Source: DATBDE01 sp036270095 (lineage in GTDB: Bacteria; Actinomycetota; Thermoleophilia; Solirubrobacterales; Solirubrobacteraceae). From it: a stretch of 33,208 bases of DNA. Under the pieces are notes generated by a model. The model saw only the letters and a program-made list of their open reading frames with translations. It was not told the origin of the DNA and ran no database searches. The position numbers were made by a program, and so were the translations under genes. Shown piece by piece: positions 7,322 to 13,937 of the stretch; position 1 is the first letter of the stretch; each line of letters starts with the position of its first letter. The stretch is from NCBI GenBank assembly GCA_036270095.1, contig DATBDE010000062.1, positions 1-33,208 on the forward strand, read 5' to 3'.

Positions 7322-7480
7322 TCCGATCGCGTCCAGGAGCTCGAGGGGCTCACCGTCGTCGGACGCCTGCCCGGGCCCGTTGCGCGAGAGCGCGTCATAG
7401 CCGTCGCGCACAACGATGGCTTCGATCACCGCGTCCTCGGAGAGACCGATCTGTGCGGCGATCTGACGCAGGCAGAGAGA
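7322..7480 (-). pseudogene. Relic of a sigma-B/F-type sigma factor (region 3)
   Basis: A minus-strand frame encodes a stretch that reads like sigma-70 region 3 of the SigB/SigF group: LRQIAAQIGLSEDAVIEAI (compare the usual pattern EIAxxLGxSEEEVLEAL) followed by a YDALSRNGP segment in place of the usual Y-x-x-SLDAP, then a DDGEPLELLDAIG tail that matches the family's D-x-LLDxLG. Regions 2 and 4 are absent on both sides: upstream the match ends against the PRC-barrel relic, and downstream the frame runs into the secreted-protein gene. It is too short to function, and family assignment rests on pattern only. Confidence 0.45.
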
Positions 7481-7514
7481 CCCGGGGCGCCTGGGAGTCT
7501 CGAAGATGCAGATC

Positions 7515-7888
7515 TCACGCCTCCTTCGCCGCACTCTCGTTCATGCCCCTGGACGGCGCCACCAGCGACGGCGAGCAGGTCACGGCGCCCTACACCCAAG
7601 GATCAGGTCAAGGACGCGCCCAGGATTGATCCCGATGGCGCGCTCTCCCAGCCCGAGGAGGCCGAGCTCTACCGCCACTACGGCGTCGAGTACGGCGATT
7701 CGCGCTCGGGCAGCGGACTGCCCGAGACCAGCCTGGGCAACGGCGAGCAGGGCGTCGGCGCAGGCACGGGGCGGCTGAGGAAGCACCTCGTCTCCGAAAG
7801 GGTCGTCGGCGTGATCCCCACGGAGCGCGACCGCGTCGTGATCGAGCCCGACCCGACCGTCAGCACCGACACGCCCAACCGCCGCTAG
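7515..7888 (+). pseudogene. Frameshifted PRC-barrel/DUF2382-type protein
   Basis: The first frame reads LSFMPLDGATSDGEQVTAPYT and is then lost; one base later another frame continues as KDQVKDAPRIDPDG-ALSQPEEAELYRHYGVEYGD. Together they match the end of a PRC-barrel domain and the link found in actinobacterial PRC-barrel/DUF2382 stress proteins (SFVPL-x-GA, VxVPYTKDxVKDAP, LYRHYG). An extra C in the CCC run at 7595-7597 explains the shift. A short DUF2382-like strand follows (RLRKHLVSERVVGVIPTERDRVVIEPDP), then a stop at 7888. The N-terminal part of the PRC domain is missing because the sigma relic abuts it. Missing ends on both sides make true decay more likely than a read error alone. Confidence 0.6.
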
Positions 7889-7949
7889 CACCTCCCGTCG
7901 CGATGGCCGGCCGCGGACCGGCCGGCCATCCGTTGGGCCGTCCTTGATT

Positions 7950-8411
7950 TCACGTTGGTCTGCCGCTGCCCTCGCTCCGGGGCGCGGCCTGAACGCGGGC
8001 AAGTTGCTCGTTCGACAACCCGGCGGCTTGGAACGCGGCCACTCGGTCCATGTAGCCCTGGATGCGGACGATCCGTCCGTCGCTCACCGAACTTACCACG
8101 GCGGTTTCTGATTCCAACGTGATGCCGCTGCCTCTGCCGCGACGGTATTCGTGGAGTAGGACGACGACGTTCTCGCCGGCGTCGATGAACCCTTCCGGCA
8201 CCAGGCGGCGCTCCTCCCACGCCTCCAGGTCGTCGGCCTCAAACGACGCCATGATCTCCGGCAGACCGCGCGCGATGCGGCCCTCTTCGAGGCCGCCGAC
8301 GGTGCCGTGGAACTGCACTTCGGGATCGATCAGCTGCGCCGTTCGTTCCCCATCCCCGGTCAGGAATGACTCGACGGCCTCCCGGACGACCTTGACGTTC
8401 TCCGCTGACAT
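7950..8411 (-). CDS. SnoaL-like / NTF2-fold protein
   Basis: A 153-residue protein of the NTF2 superfamily: initial helix ENVKVVREAVESFLTGDG, then AQLIDPEVQFHGT, a loop with a region matching GLPEIMASFEADDLEAWE, and the strands FIDAGENVVVLLHEYRRGRGSG, ESETAVVSSVSDGRIVRIQGYMDRVAAFQAAGL typical of SnoaL-like domains in which the last strand carries the R-x-x-x-Y pattern. These proteins act as small isomerases, hydrolases or ligand binders; no reaction can be named. The ATG at 8411 gives the usual family start (MSAENVKVVREA). It lies 76 bases downstream of a TetR gene on the same strand and may be co-transcribed with it. Confidence 0.85.
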   Translation of the reverse strand: MSAENVKVVREAVESFLTGDGERTAQLIDPEVQFHGTVGGLEEGRIARGLPEIMASFEADDLEAWEERRLVPEGFIDAGENVVVLLHEYRRGRGSGITLESETAVVSSVSDGRIVRIQGYMDRVAAFQAAGLSNEQLARVQAAPRSEGSGRPT

Positions 8412-8487
8412 CGCCCGAGCAGTATCTCGCCCCGGCCTGCGCGTCGTGACGCCACGGCTCGCGGTCGATCCTTCGTCGTCGTCCGTC

Positions 8488-9108
8488 CTACGCCGAGCTG
8501 TCGGTGGTCGCCGCTTCTGCGAGCGCGGATCGCAGAAGCCTGCGCGCGGACGCGCGCATGAGATCGGCGGCCTCCTCACGCGAGAGACCACCTACGTCGG
8601 TCAGCCAGACAAGCGCTTCGACACCGAGCGTCGCACGGATGGCGAGCGCGAGCCGGTGCAGCTCGGCTGCCGCGAGGCGGCCTCGTAGCGGCGTCAGTGC
8701 ATCCTCGATCCAGCCGATGACGCGCCCTTGGCGCAAGGGGAGCGCGGCTTTGTCCGGCGGCGGCAGCTCGAGTGACAGGCGCAGCATCGCGCGGAGCTCG
8801 TGTTCGTGCTCGAGCACCTGGCGAGCGATGTTCTCGGTCACGAGCTCGAGTCGTGCGGCGGCGTCCGACGGGGCGTCGGCCGTGAGCAACGAGGGCATGT
8901 CGAGCTCGGGGTAGCTGGCGATGAGGAGCGCGCGCTGGTTGGGGAAGTAGCGATAGGCGGTGGTGCGGGAGACCCCGGCGCGCTCGGCGGCCTGCTCGAC
9001 CGTGGGCGCCACCCCCTCCGCGAGGAGCGCGCGGGTCGCGTCAACCATCGCCGCGCGGGTGCGGGCCTTCTGGCGGGTTCTGCCTGTCCGCTCGTACGGG
9101 ACTGTCAT
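8488..9108 (-). CDS. TetR-family regulator
   Basis: A regulator of 206 residues from the ATG at 9108 (a second ATG at 9114 adds two residues). The N-terminal helix-turn-helix is clear: RAAMVDATRALLAEGVAPTV, EQAAERAGVSRTTAYRYFPNQRALL. The remaining all-helical part is the ligand and dimer domain. No Shine-Dalgarno is visible; a TACTAT or TATTGT -10-like hexamer lies 6-9 bases upstream of ATG 9114, which suggests a leaderless message. It diverges from the cupin gene at 9203 with a candidate operator between them (9138-9151), so repression of the cupin gene and itself is likely. The inducer is unknown. Confidence 0.88.
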   Translation of the reverse strand: MTVPYERTGRTRQKARTRAAMVDATRALLAEGVAPTVEQAAERAGVSRTTAYRYFPNQRALLIASYPELDMPSLLTADAPSDAAARLELVTENIARQVLEHEHELRAMLRLSLELPPPDKAALPLRQGRVIGWIEDALTPLRGRLAAAELHRLALAIRATLGVEALVWLTDVGGLSREEAADLMRASARRLLRSALAEAATTDSSA

Positions 9109-9137
9109 GCCCATGGCGGAACAATAGTAGTATTCAT

Positions 9138-9151
9138 GGACACCAATGTCC
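9138..9151. promoter_or_regulatory. Candidate TetR operator GGACA-N4-TGTCC
   Basis: A perfect 5-bp inverted repeat (GGACA, CCAA, TGTCC) in the divergent spacer between the TetR gene and the cupin gene. Position and symmetry fit a TetR-family operator; a longer, imperfect site is possible. Confidence 0.4.
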
Positions 9152-9202
9152 CATCTAGCGCCAGGCCGACAGCACATGCCGGCAGCGAAGCGAGGACCAT
9201 CG

Positions 9203-9715
9203 ATGAGCAACGGGATACCCATCATCCGACAGGCCGACGAGGGCGAGCAGATGTGGTTTGCCGGCGGCGGGATATTCACGTGGAAGGCGACCGCCGCGGA
9301 GACCGGCGGCGCGTTCATCATGCTCGAGGACCGCATGGCGCACGGAAAGACGACGCCGCTGCACAGCCACCCGAACCAGGACGAGGCAATCTACGTGCTC
9401 CAGGGTGAGCTGCTTGTGGACATCGAGGGCGAGCAGCACCGCGTCGGCCAGGGCGGGCTGTTCGTCGCGCCGCGCGGCATCCCACACGCCTTCATGGTCA
9501 CCTCCGAGACCGCACACGTGCTCTCCCTACAGACACCCGGGACGGGGGAGTCCTTCTACCGCGACGCAGGCGACTCGGCCTCAACGGCGGACGCTTCGCG
9601 GCCCCCCGACTGGGCACGGCTGCGGGCGGTGGCAGAGCAGTCCGAGAGCATCGAGCTGCTTGGTCCGCCGCCGTTCCCTGCCGCGCAACGGGAAGCCGCT
9701 CCGGCTCCGTCCTAG
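9203..9715 (+). CDS. Cupin-domain protein
   Basis: A 170-residue single cupin. The first cupin motif is visible as PLHSHPNQDEAIYVLQGEL (metal ligands His, His, Glu) and the second as GLFVAPRGIPHAFMV (His). The conserved C-terminal segment PPDWARLRAVAEQSESIELLGPPP resembles the shared tail of a group of actinobacterial cupins that includes the protein at 26927-27337. The family binds a divalent metal; it may be a dioxygenase, isomerase or quercetinase-like, and no substrate can be assigned. ATG 9203 is fixed by GAGGA six bases upstream. The stop shares the CTAG at 9712-9715 with the converging flavoprotein gene. Confidence 0.88.
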   Translation: MSNGIPIIRQADEGEQMWFAGGGIFTWKATAAETGGAFIMLEDRMAHGKTTPLHSHPNQDEAIYVLQGELLVDIEGEQHRVGQGGLFVAPRGIPHAFMVTSETAHVLSLQTPGTGESFYRDAGDSASTADASRPPDWARLRAVAEQSESIELLGPPPFPAAQREAAPAPS

Positions 9716-11385
9716 TTGGTCGAGCGCACGGGCTCGGCTTCGCGCAGGAGCTCGTGTATCAGGCGCACGACCGTGGCACCTTCGCCCACTGCTGAGGCGA
9801 CGCGCCTGATCGAACTCTGGCGGACGTCGCCCGCCGCGAACACGCCGGGGATGCTCGTCTCGAGCGTCAAGGGTTCACGGTCATGCTCCCAGTGCGCCTC
9901 GGGGTGCTCGAGAAGGTCGCGGCCCGTGATGAGGTAGCCCTGAGCGTCGCGCGCGATCTCATCGGGGAGCCATTGCGTATGCGGTTCGCCGCCGATCATG
10001 ATGAACAGCGCGGCCGCGGAAACCTCCTCGACGGTGTCGTTTCGACGGTTGGCAAGGGTGATGGATTCGAGCGTCCCGTCGCCGGCGCCGTCGACCACGT
10101 CGGTGCGGTGGCGAACTGCGACGTTCGCAGTCGACTCGACGGCGCGCACGAGGTAGCTCGACATCGACTTCGCGATGTTGTCGCCGCGCACGACGAGCGT
10201 GACCGCGCGAGCGTGTTTGGCGAGAGCCAACGCGGCCTGTCCGGCTGAGTTGCCCGCGCCGACGATGAAGACTTCCTGGTCGTGCATGGCGCGGCTCTCG
10301 CTTACGGCGGCGCCGTAGAAGACGCCTGAGCCCACGAGCGCCTCGAGTCGCGGCACGCCAAGCCGCCGCCACTCGATTCCGGTCGCAATCACGACTGTGC
10401 GCGCGCACAACACGGTCCCGTCGAGCAGCCGAACGACGCGATAGTCGCCGCGCCGGTCGAGTGCGACGGCTTGCTGGGCAAAGACGATGTGCGCTCCCAT
10501 GAGCCACGCTTGCTCGCACGTCTGCGCCATCAGCAGCCCACCGTTGATGCCATGGGGAAATCCGGGATAGTTCCTGATCAGCGGGCTCGTCCCGGCCTGC
10601 CCGCCCGAGATGGCCCGTTCGAGCAGCACCGTCTCGAGGCCCTCGGACGCGGCATAGACGGCCGCCGTCAGTCCCGCCGGCCCCGCGCCGACGATGGCCA
10701 CCTCGCACAGGTCGGTGTCGTTCCTGATGCTCACGCCGATGGCGCGGGCAAGGTCGGGCAGGCTCGGATCGATGATCACCTGGCCGTCGTACCGAATCGC
10801 TACCGGGAGGCGCGTCGCGTCGAGCCCGGCCTGGTCGAGCAAACGCCGTCCGGCCTCAGTCTCGATCGGATAGAAGCCGAACGGCATGCTGAACCGCGTC
10901 ATCACGTCGCGCAGCTGCAGCGCTTTGCCGTCCCCCTCGGCGGCGACGATCCGAAACTCCTCGAACGGCGGCTCCAGCTCCGTGGTCCACGTAGAGAGGA
11001 ACTCGCTCATCGCGCGGTACATCGAGTCGTGATCTGCCCACGGCCGCACGATGTGATAATCGGCGCGGCCGAGCGCCATCGCCTGCACTGCCGGGCTGGT
11101 CGACGAGTAGTCGCGATCGACCAGCAGCACACGCTTGGCCCCGGGATGCAACTCCTGCGCACGCGCGAGAAACCCCGAGGCAGCGTCGTCGACGAGGAGC
11201 AGCGCGACCGTCTCGTTTGCATCCGCCATCGCTTGCAGCGCGGCCAGCGCCGCCTCCGGCGAGGTCTCGCCCCTCACGGCGAAGTTGCTGCCGAACCGCC
11301 GGGACAGGTCGGAGAGCACGACCGCGAGCGAATTCGGGTCGTGATCGACCACCAACAGCACCGGAAGAGCCACCGGCTGCGCCAC
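9712..11385 (-). CDS. Receiver/thioredoxin-like/FAD-NADPH oxidoreductase fusion
   Basis: A 557-residue protein with three parts. Residues 8-130 are a response-regulator receiver-like domain (LLVVDHDPNSL, phospho-acceptor position D66 in LLLVDD, and VRPW late). Residues 143-215 look thioredoxin-like (FRIVAAEGDGKALQLRDVMTRF) but have SMPF where a CxxC would be. Residues 226-550 are a thioredoxin-reductase-like flavoprotein: FAD motif GAGPAG (233-238), NADPH motif GAGNSAGQAA and the final GDVR. The CxxC of true thioredoxin reductases is absent (GAAVSESRA). The GTG start at 11385 is supported by GAGGAG upstream. It follows the Cys-rich protein gene by 15 bases, so the two are one operon. It likely passes electrons from NADPH to an unknown acceptor, possibly in a signal-dependent way. 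Confidence 0.85.
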   Translation of the reverse strand: MAQPVALPVLLVVDHDPNSLAVVLSDLSRRFGSNFAVRGETSPEAALAALQAMADANETVALLLVDDAASGFLARAQELHPGAKRVLLVDRDYSSTSPAVQAMALGRADYHIVRPWADHDSMYRAMSEFLSTWTTELEPPFEEFRIVAAEGDGKALQLRDVMTRFSMPFGFYPIETEAGRRLLDQAGLDATRLPVAIRYDGQVIIDPSLPDLARAIGVSIRNDTDLCEVAIVGAGPAGLTAAVYAASEGLETVLLERAISGGQAGTSPLIRNYPGFPHGINGGLLMAQTCEQAWLMGAHIVFAQQAVALDRRGDYRVVRLLDGTVLCARTVVIATGIEWRRLGVPRLEALVGSGVFYGAAVSESRAMHDQEVFIVGAGNSAGQAALALAKHARAVTLVVRGDNIAKSMSSYLVRAVESTANVAVRHRTDVVDGAGDGTLESITLANRRNDTVEEVSAAALFIMIGGEPHTQWLPDEIARDAQGYLITGRDLLEHPEAHWEHDREPLTLETSIPGVFAAGDVRQSSIRRVASAVGEGATVVRLIHELLREAEPVRSTN

Positions 11386-11400
11386 CCCGGTCTCCTCGCG

Positions 11401-11805
11401 TCAGGCGCGGAGCGCCGTGAGCAGATCCTGGCAAGTGCTCTCGCAGCGGCGGCACTCCTCCGCGGAGAGGCGGCAGTGCTCGTGGTGCTGGGCGTGGCGC
11501 TCGCACTCCTCGGCGCACGCTCGGCACAGCACCAAGCAGGCCTCCACCGCCGTGCGCTTGACGGTGAGATCGGGATCGGTCTGGCGGCTGAGGATGCGCC
11601 GGGTGGCGTCGCAGGCGTCCGCGCAGTCGAGGCAGAGGGAGATGCAGCGGACCATGGTGCGGACGTCGTCCTCGGCCGACGACGCATCTGCGCAGATCGT
11701 GCATGTCGCCTCGCACTCGCCGCACTCGTCGATGCACCGCACCAGCACGGCAAGGTCGGCGATCGGCGGCCGCGGGTGGGTCTTGAGGATGTCCTCGACG
11801 CTCAT
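11401..11805 (-). CDS. Cysteine-rich four-helix-bundle protein (DUF326/Csp-like)
   Basis: A 134-residue protein with 17 cysteines in helices, arranged as repeated C-x(2-3)-C pairs (RCIDECGECEATCTIC, MVRCISLCLDCADAC, EACLVLCRACAEEC, HCRLSAEECRRCESTC). This is the DUF326 pattern of the four-helix-bundle copper-storage (Csp) proteins, where thiols inside the bundle bind many Cu(I). His-rich EECERHAQHHEHC is also metal-friendly. No signal peptide, so it is cytosolic. Strong AGGAGAGG ribosome site. It is the first gene of an operon with the flavoprotein above. Copper binding is inference from the family. Confidence 0.9.
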   Translation of the reverse strand: MSVEDILKTHPRPPIADLAVLVRCIDECGECEATCTICADASSAEDDVRTMVRCISLCLDCADACDATRRILSRQTDPDLTVKRTAVEACLVLCRACAEECERHAQHHEHCRLSAEECRRCESTCQDLLTALRA

Positions 11806-11944
11806 GATCCTCTCCTTTGGCGGATTCCGTTCACGCCGCCATGCCCGGCGGACCTACCGCCTTGACGAACAGGATCTCACCGGTCGCGCACGCGTCCTGG
11901 TCACGATAATGCCCACGCAGATCCGGTGATGATCCCAGGCTGCT

Positions 11945-11953
11945 GGGTATAAC
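11945..11953 (+). promoter_or_regulatory. Candidate promoter of the secreted hydrolase
   Basis: GGGTATAAC: TATAAC at 11948-11953 is a good -10, ending 12 bases before the ATG at 11966, so the message would have a very short leader. The same bases also contain GGGTAT, a sigma-B/F-type -10, with a weak GGTGAT at 11925-11930 at about the right distance. The sequence alone cannot decide between the two. Confidence 0.35.
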
Positions 11954-11965
11954 GCGGCCGCAGCC

Positions 11966-13075
11966 ATGCGCAACCGGCTTCGATTCTTGTTGACCACGGT
12001 AGGCGTCGTCGTGGCCAGCCTCTGCCTCGTCGGTCCGGTCAGCGCCGCCAAGCCGCTGAGGATGAAGATCGATCCTCAGCTGCAGGTCGCGACGGTGTGC
12101 TTCCCGGTTACCGACCCGCTCGGCCAACCGCGGACCCTCTATGGCCAGCGGTACATCACACCGACGGCGACGGCGTCGACGCCGGCCATCGTGCTCGTCC
12201 ACGGCATCGCGTCATCCACCGCCAACTGGGACTTCTCGCCCACGTGGTCGACCGCGCGTGCGCTCGCGACCGCGGGGTACGTCGTGTATTCCTATGACCG
12301 CCTGGGCTACGCCCGCAGCAGCTACTTCGACGTGCCCGGCGGTGGCGAGACGCTCACCACGAGCGAGCACCGCCGGATGCTGCACCAGGTCGTGCAGGAC
12401 GTGAAGAGCGGCGGCTACTCCACAAGCGCGACCGACGACTGCGCGGCGGCGACGCCGGGCGGGATGCGCAACCCAACGGTCGTGATCCTGGGCCACAGCG
12501 CGGGCGGCTGGGTCGTCGCGGGATACCCCGGCACCTACCACGACGTTGCCGCGATGATCCAAACCAGCATCTTCGCGACCACGGACGGGGCCGCCGCGCA
12601 GTCGGGCCAGACCTCGCAGGGCGGGCACTTCGACCCCAACCCCCAGCACCCCGACTACTTCGACTTCTTCCACCAGCGCTCGGACTGCGTCTCGTTCAAC
12701 ACCTATCCGCCCGGCGCGGTCGAGTCCGTGGTCGACATCGCCTGCACGCCGCCGTTCATCCCGTCTCCGTTCGGCGAGATCACCGACCTGGGCGCCATGC
12801 TCGCCGAGAACGACGCCGCGATCTCGCAGATCGGCCCGGGGACCCCGGTCCTGCTGGCCGCCGGCGACCACGACACCACCGCACCGCCGGAGAAGGTGGA
12901 CGCCGACTTCCAGTACTACCAGGACCATTGCGACTGCGACGTGTCCCGCTACACCATCGCCAACTCGGGGCACCTCTGGCAGGTGCACGCGTCGCTGCCG
13001 CAGACGGTCGACGAGTTCGTTTCGTGGCTCAGTTCGCGCGGTCTGCCGCCGTCATCGCGCGGGTCGCACCATTGA
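11966..13075 (+). CDS. Secreted alpha/beta hydrolase
   Basis: A 369-residue exported hydrolase. Signal peptide: basic MRNRLRF, hydrophobic core to about residue 26, cleavage near VSA-AK. The alpha/beta-hydrolase core is clear: VLVHGIASSTANWDF oxyanion strand, YDRLGYARSS, nucleophile elbow GHSAGG with Ser178, Asp in LLAAGDHDTTAPPE and His in IANSGHLWQVH. Several cysteines (CAAATP, CDCD region, DCVSF) may form disulfides outside the cell. It is a serine esterase/lipase-type enzyme; the substrate is not known. No Shine-Dalgarno, but a TATAAC promoter lies close upstream. It diverges from the Cys-rich/flavoprotein operon. Confidence 0.88.
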   Translation: MRNRLRFLLTTVGVVVASLCLVGPVSAAKPLRMKIDPQLQVATVCFPVTDPLGQPRTLYGQRYITPTATASTPAIVLVHGIASSTANWDFSPTWSTARALATAGYVVYSYDRLGYARSSYFDVPGGGETLTTSEHRRMLHQVVQDVKSGGYSTSATDDCAAATPGGMRNPTVVILGHSAGGWVVAGYPGTYHDVAAMIQTSIFATTDGAAAQSGQTSQGGHFDPNPQHPDYFDFFHQRSDCVSFNTYPPGAVESVVDIACTPPFIPSPFGEITDLGAMLAENDAAISQIGPGTPVLLAAGDHDTTAPPEKVDADFQYYQDHCDCDVSRYTIANSGHLWQVHASLPQTVDEFVSWLSSRGLPPSSRGSHH

Positions 13076-13112
13076 CGCGCGCAGAACGCGGCCGCTCCAT
13101 TCTGCGGGACCT

Positions 13113-13606
13113 GTGGGCCGCGTACTCCTGTCCCCCTCACCGCCGACGACCTGCCCGTCGTCGCGCCGTGGTTTCGCGACCCGGCCACGCGCCGGTTCCT
13201 CGGCGGTCCGGACTGGCCCGCGCGCATGCTCGCGCTGGGCGCCGACGCCGTCGGTCGAGAGTTCCGTGGCGCGGTGCGGAGCGGGGCCTATCGCTACCTC
13301 GCGCGCGAGGACGGTGCGCCGTTCGGCTACGTCGACTGCGGCACCTTCGTTGCGCCTGGCAGCGACGGTCCCACCGGGTCGATCGCGTTCGCCGTCGACC
13401 CGCAGGCGCGCGGTCGCGGGCTAGGGCGGGCGATGCTCGCCGCGCTGGTCCGCGCGCCGGAGCTGGCCTCCGTGGCGGTGTTCGAAGCTGGCATCGAGCC
13501 GGAGAACGTGCCGTCGCGGCGCTGCTTGGAGGCGGCACGGTTCGCGCTCGCCGCGGACGAGCCCGACGCCGAGGGCATCTTGTACTACCGCCTGCATTGC
13601 CGCTAA
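13113..13606 (+). CDS. GNAT acetyltransferase with a probable frameshift near 13132
   Basis: From 13226 the frame encodes a clear GNAT core: acetyl-CoA loop VDPQARGRGLGRAML (the R-x-x-G-x-G/A motif), preceding strand TGSIAFAV and final strand ILYYRLHCR. The N-terminal strand (PLTADDLPVVAPWFRDPATRRF) lies in the same frame further upstream but has no start codon there; it directly follows the hydrolase stop. A GTG at 13113 begins MGRVLLSP in another frame and would join it if one C were added to the C-run at 13132-13136. So either the assembly lost one base or the gene is broken. Product would be about 165 residues; substrate unknown. Confidence 0.7.
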
Positions 13607-13614
13607 ACGGCCTT

Positions 13615-13637
13615 ATCCCCGTCGGGTTTCAGGGGAT
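13615..13637 (+). promoter_or_regulatory. Hairpin ATCCCC-N11-GGGGAT before the ferredoxin gene
   Basis: A 6-bp perfect inverted repeat just after the GNAT stop and 18 bases before the ferredoxin ATG. It could end the upstream message or act as an operator; only TTTG follows it, so a classic terminator is not certain. Confidence 0.3.
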
Positions 13638-13655
13638 TTGTACCCTCCATGGCGT

Positions 13656-13937
13656 ATGACCTATGTGATCGCCGGCAGCTGCGTGAAGGACGACTCGTGC
13701 ATCGAGGTGTGCCCGGTCGACTGCATCCACCCCAAGCCGGGCGCGCCCGACTTCGACGTGGCCGAGCAGCTCTACATCGACCCTGCCGTGTGCATCGACT
13801 GCGACGCGTGCGTCGAGGCGTGCCCGGTCGACGCGATCTTCCCGGACTTCGATACGCCGGAGAAGTTCGACTACGCGCTCGACCTCAACGCCGAGTTCTT
13901 CGCCGAGCGCAGCACCGCCGAGCGCACCGCCGCCTGA
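13656..13937 (+). CDS. Ferredoxin, 2[4Fe-4S]/7Fe type
   Basis: A 93-residue ferredoxin. First cluster motif: GSCVKDDSCIEVCPVDC (Cys-x5-Cys-x3-CP-x-x-Cys); second: CIDCDACVEACPVD (C-x2-C-x2-C-x3-CP). The C-terminal part (about 65-93) is an acidic tail ending AERTAA. The sequence closely follows the pattern of the N-terminal ferredoxin part of actinobacterial FprB, including LYIDPAVCIDC and IHPKPGAPDF. It is a soluble electron carrier. The stop overlaps the next ATG (TGATG at 13935-13939), so the two are coupled. ATG 13656 is chosen by fit; the ribosome site is weak. Confidence 0.92.
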   Translation: MTYVIAGSCVKDDSCIEVCPVDCIHPKPGAPDFDVAEQLYIDPAVCIDCDACVEACPVDAIFPDFDTPEKFDYALDLNAEFFAERSTAERTAA

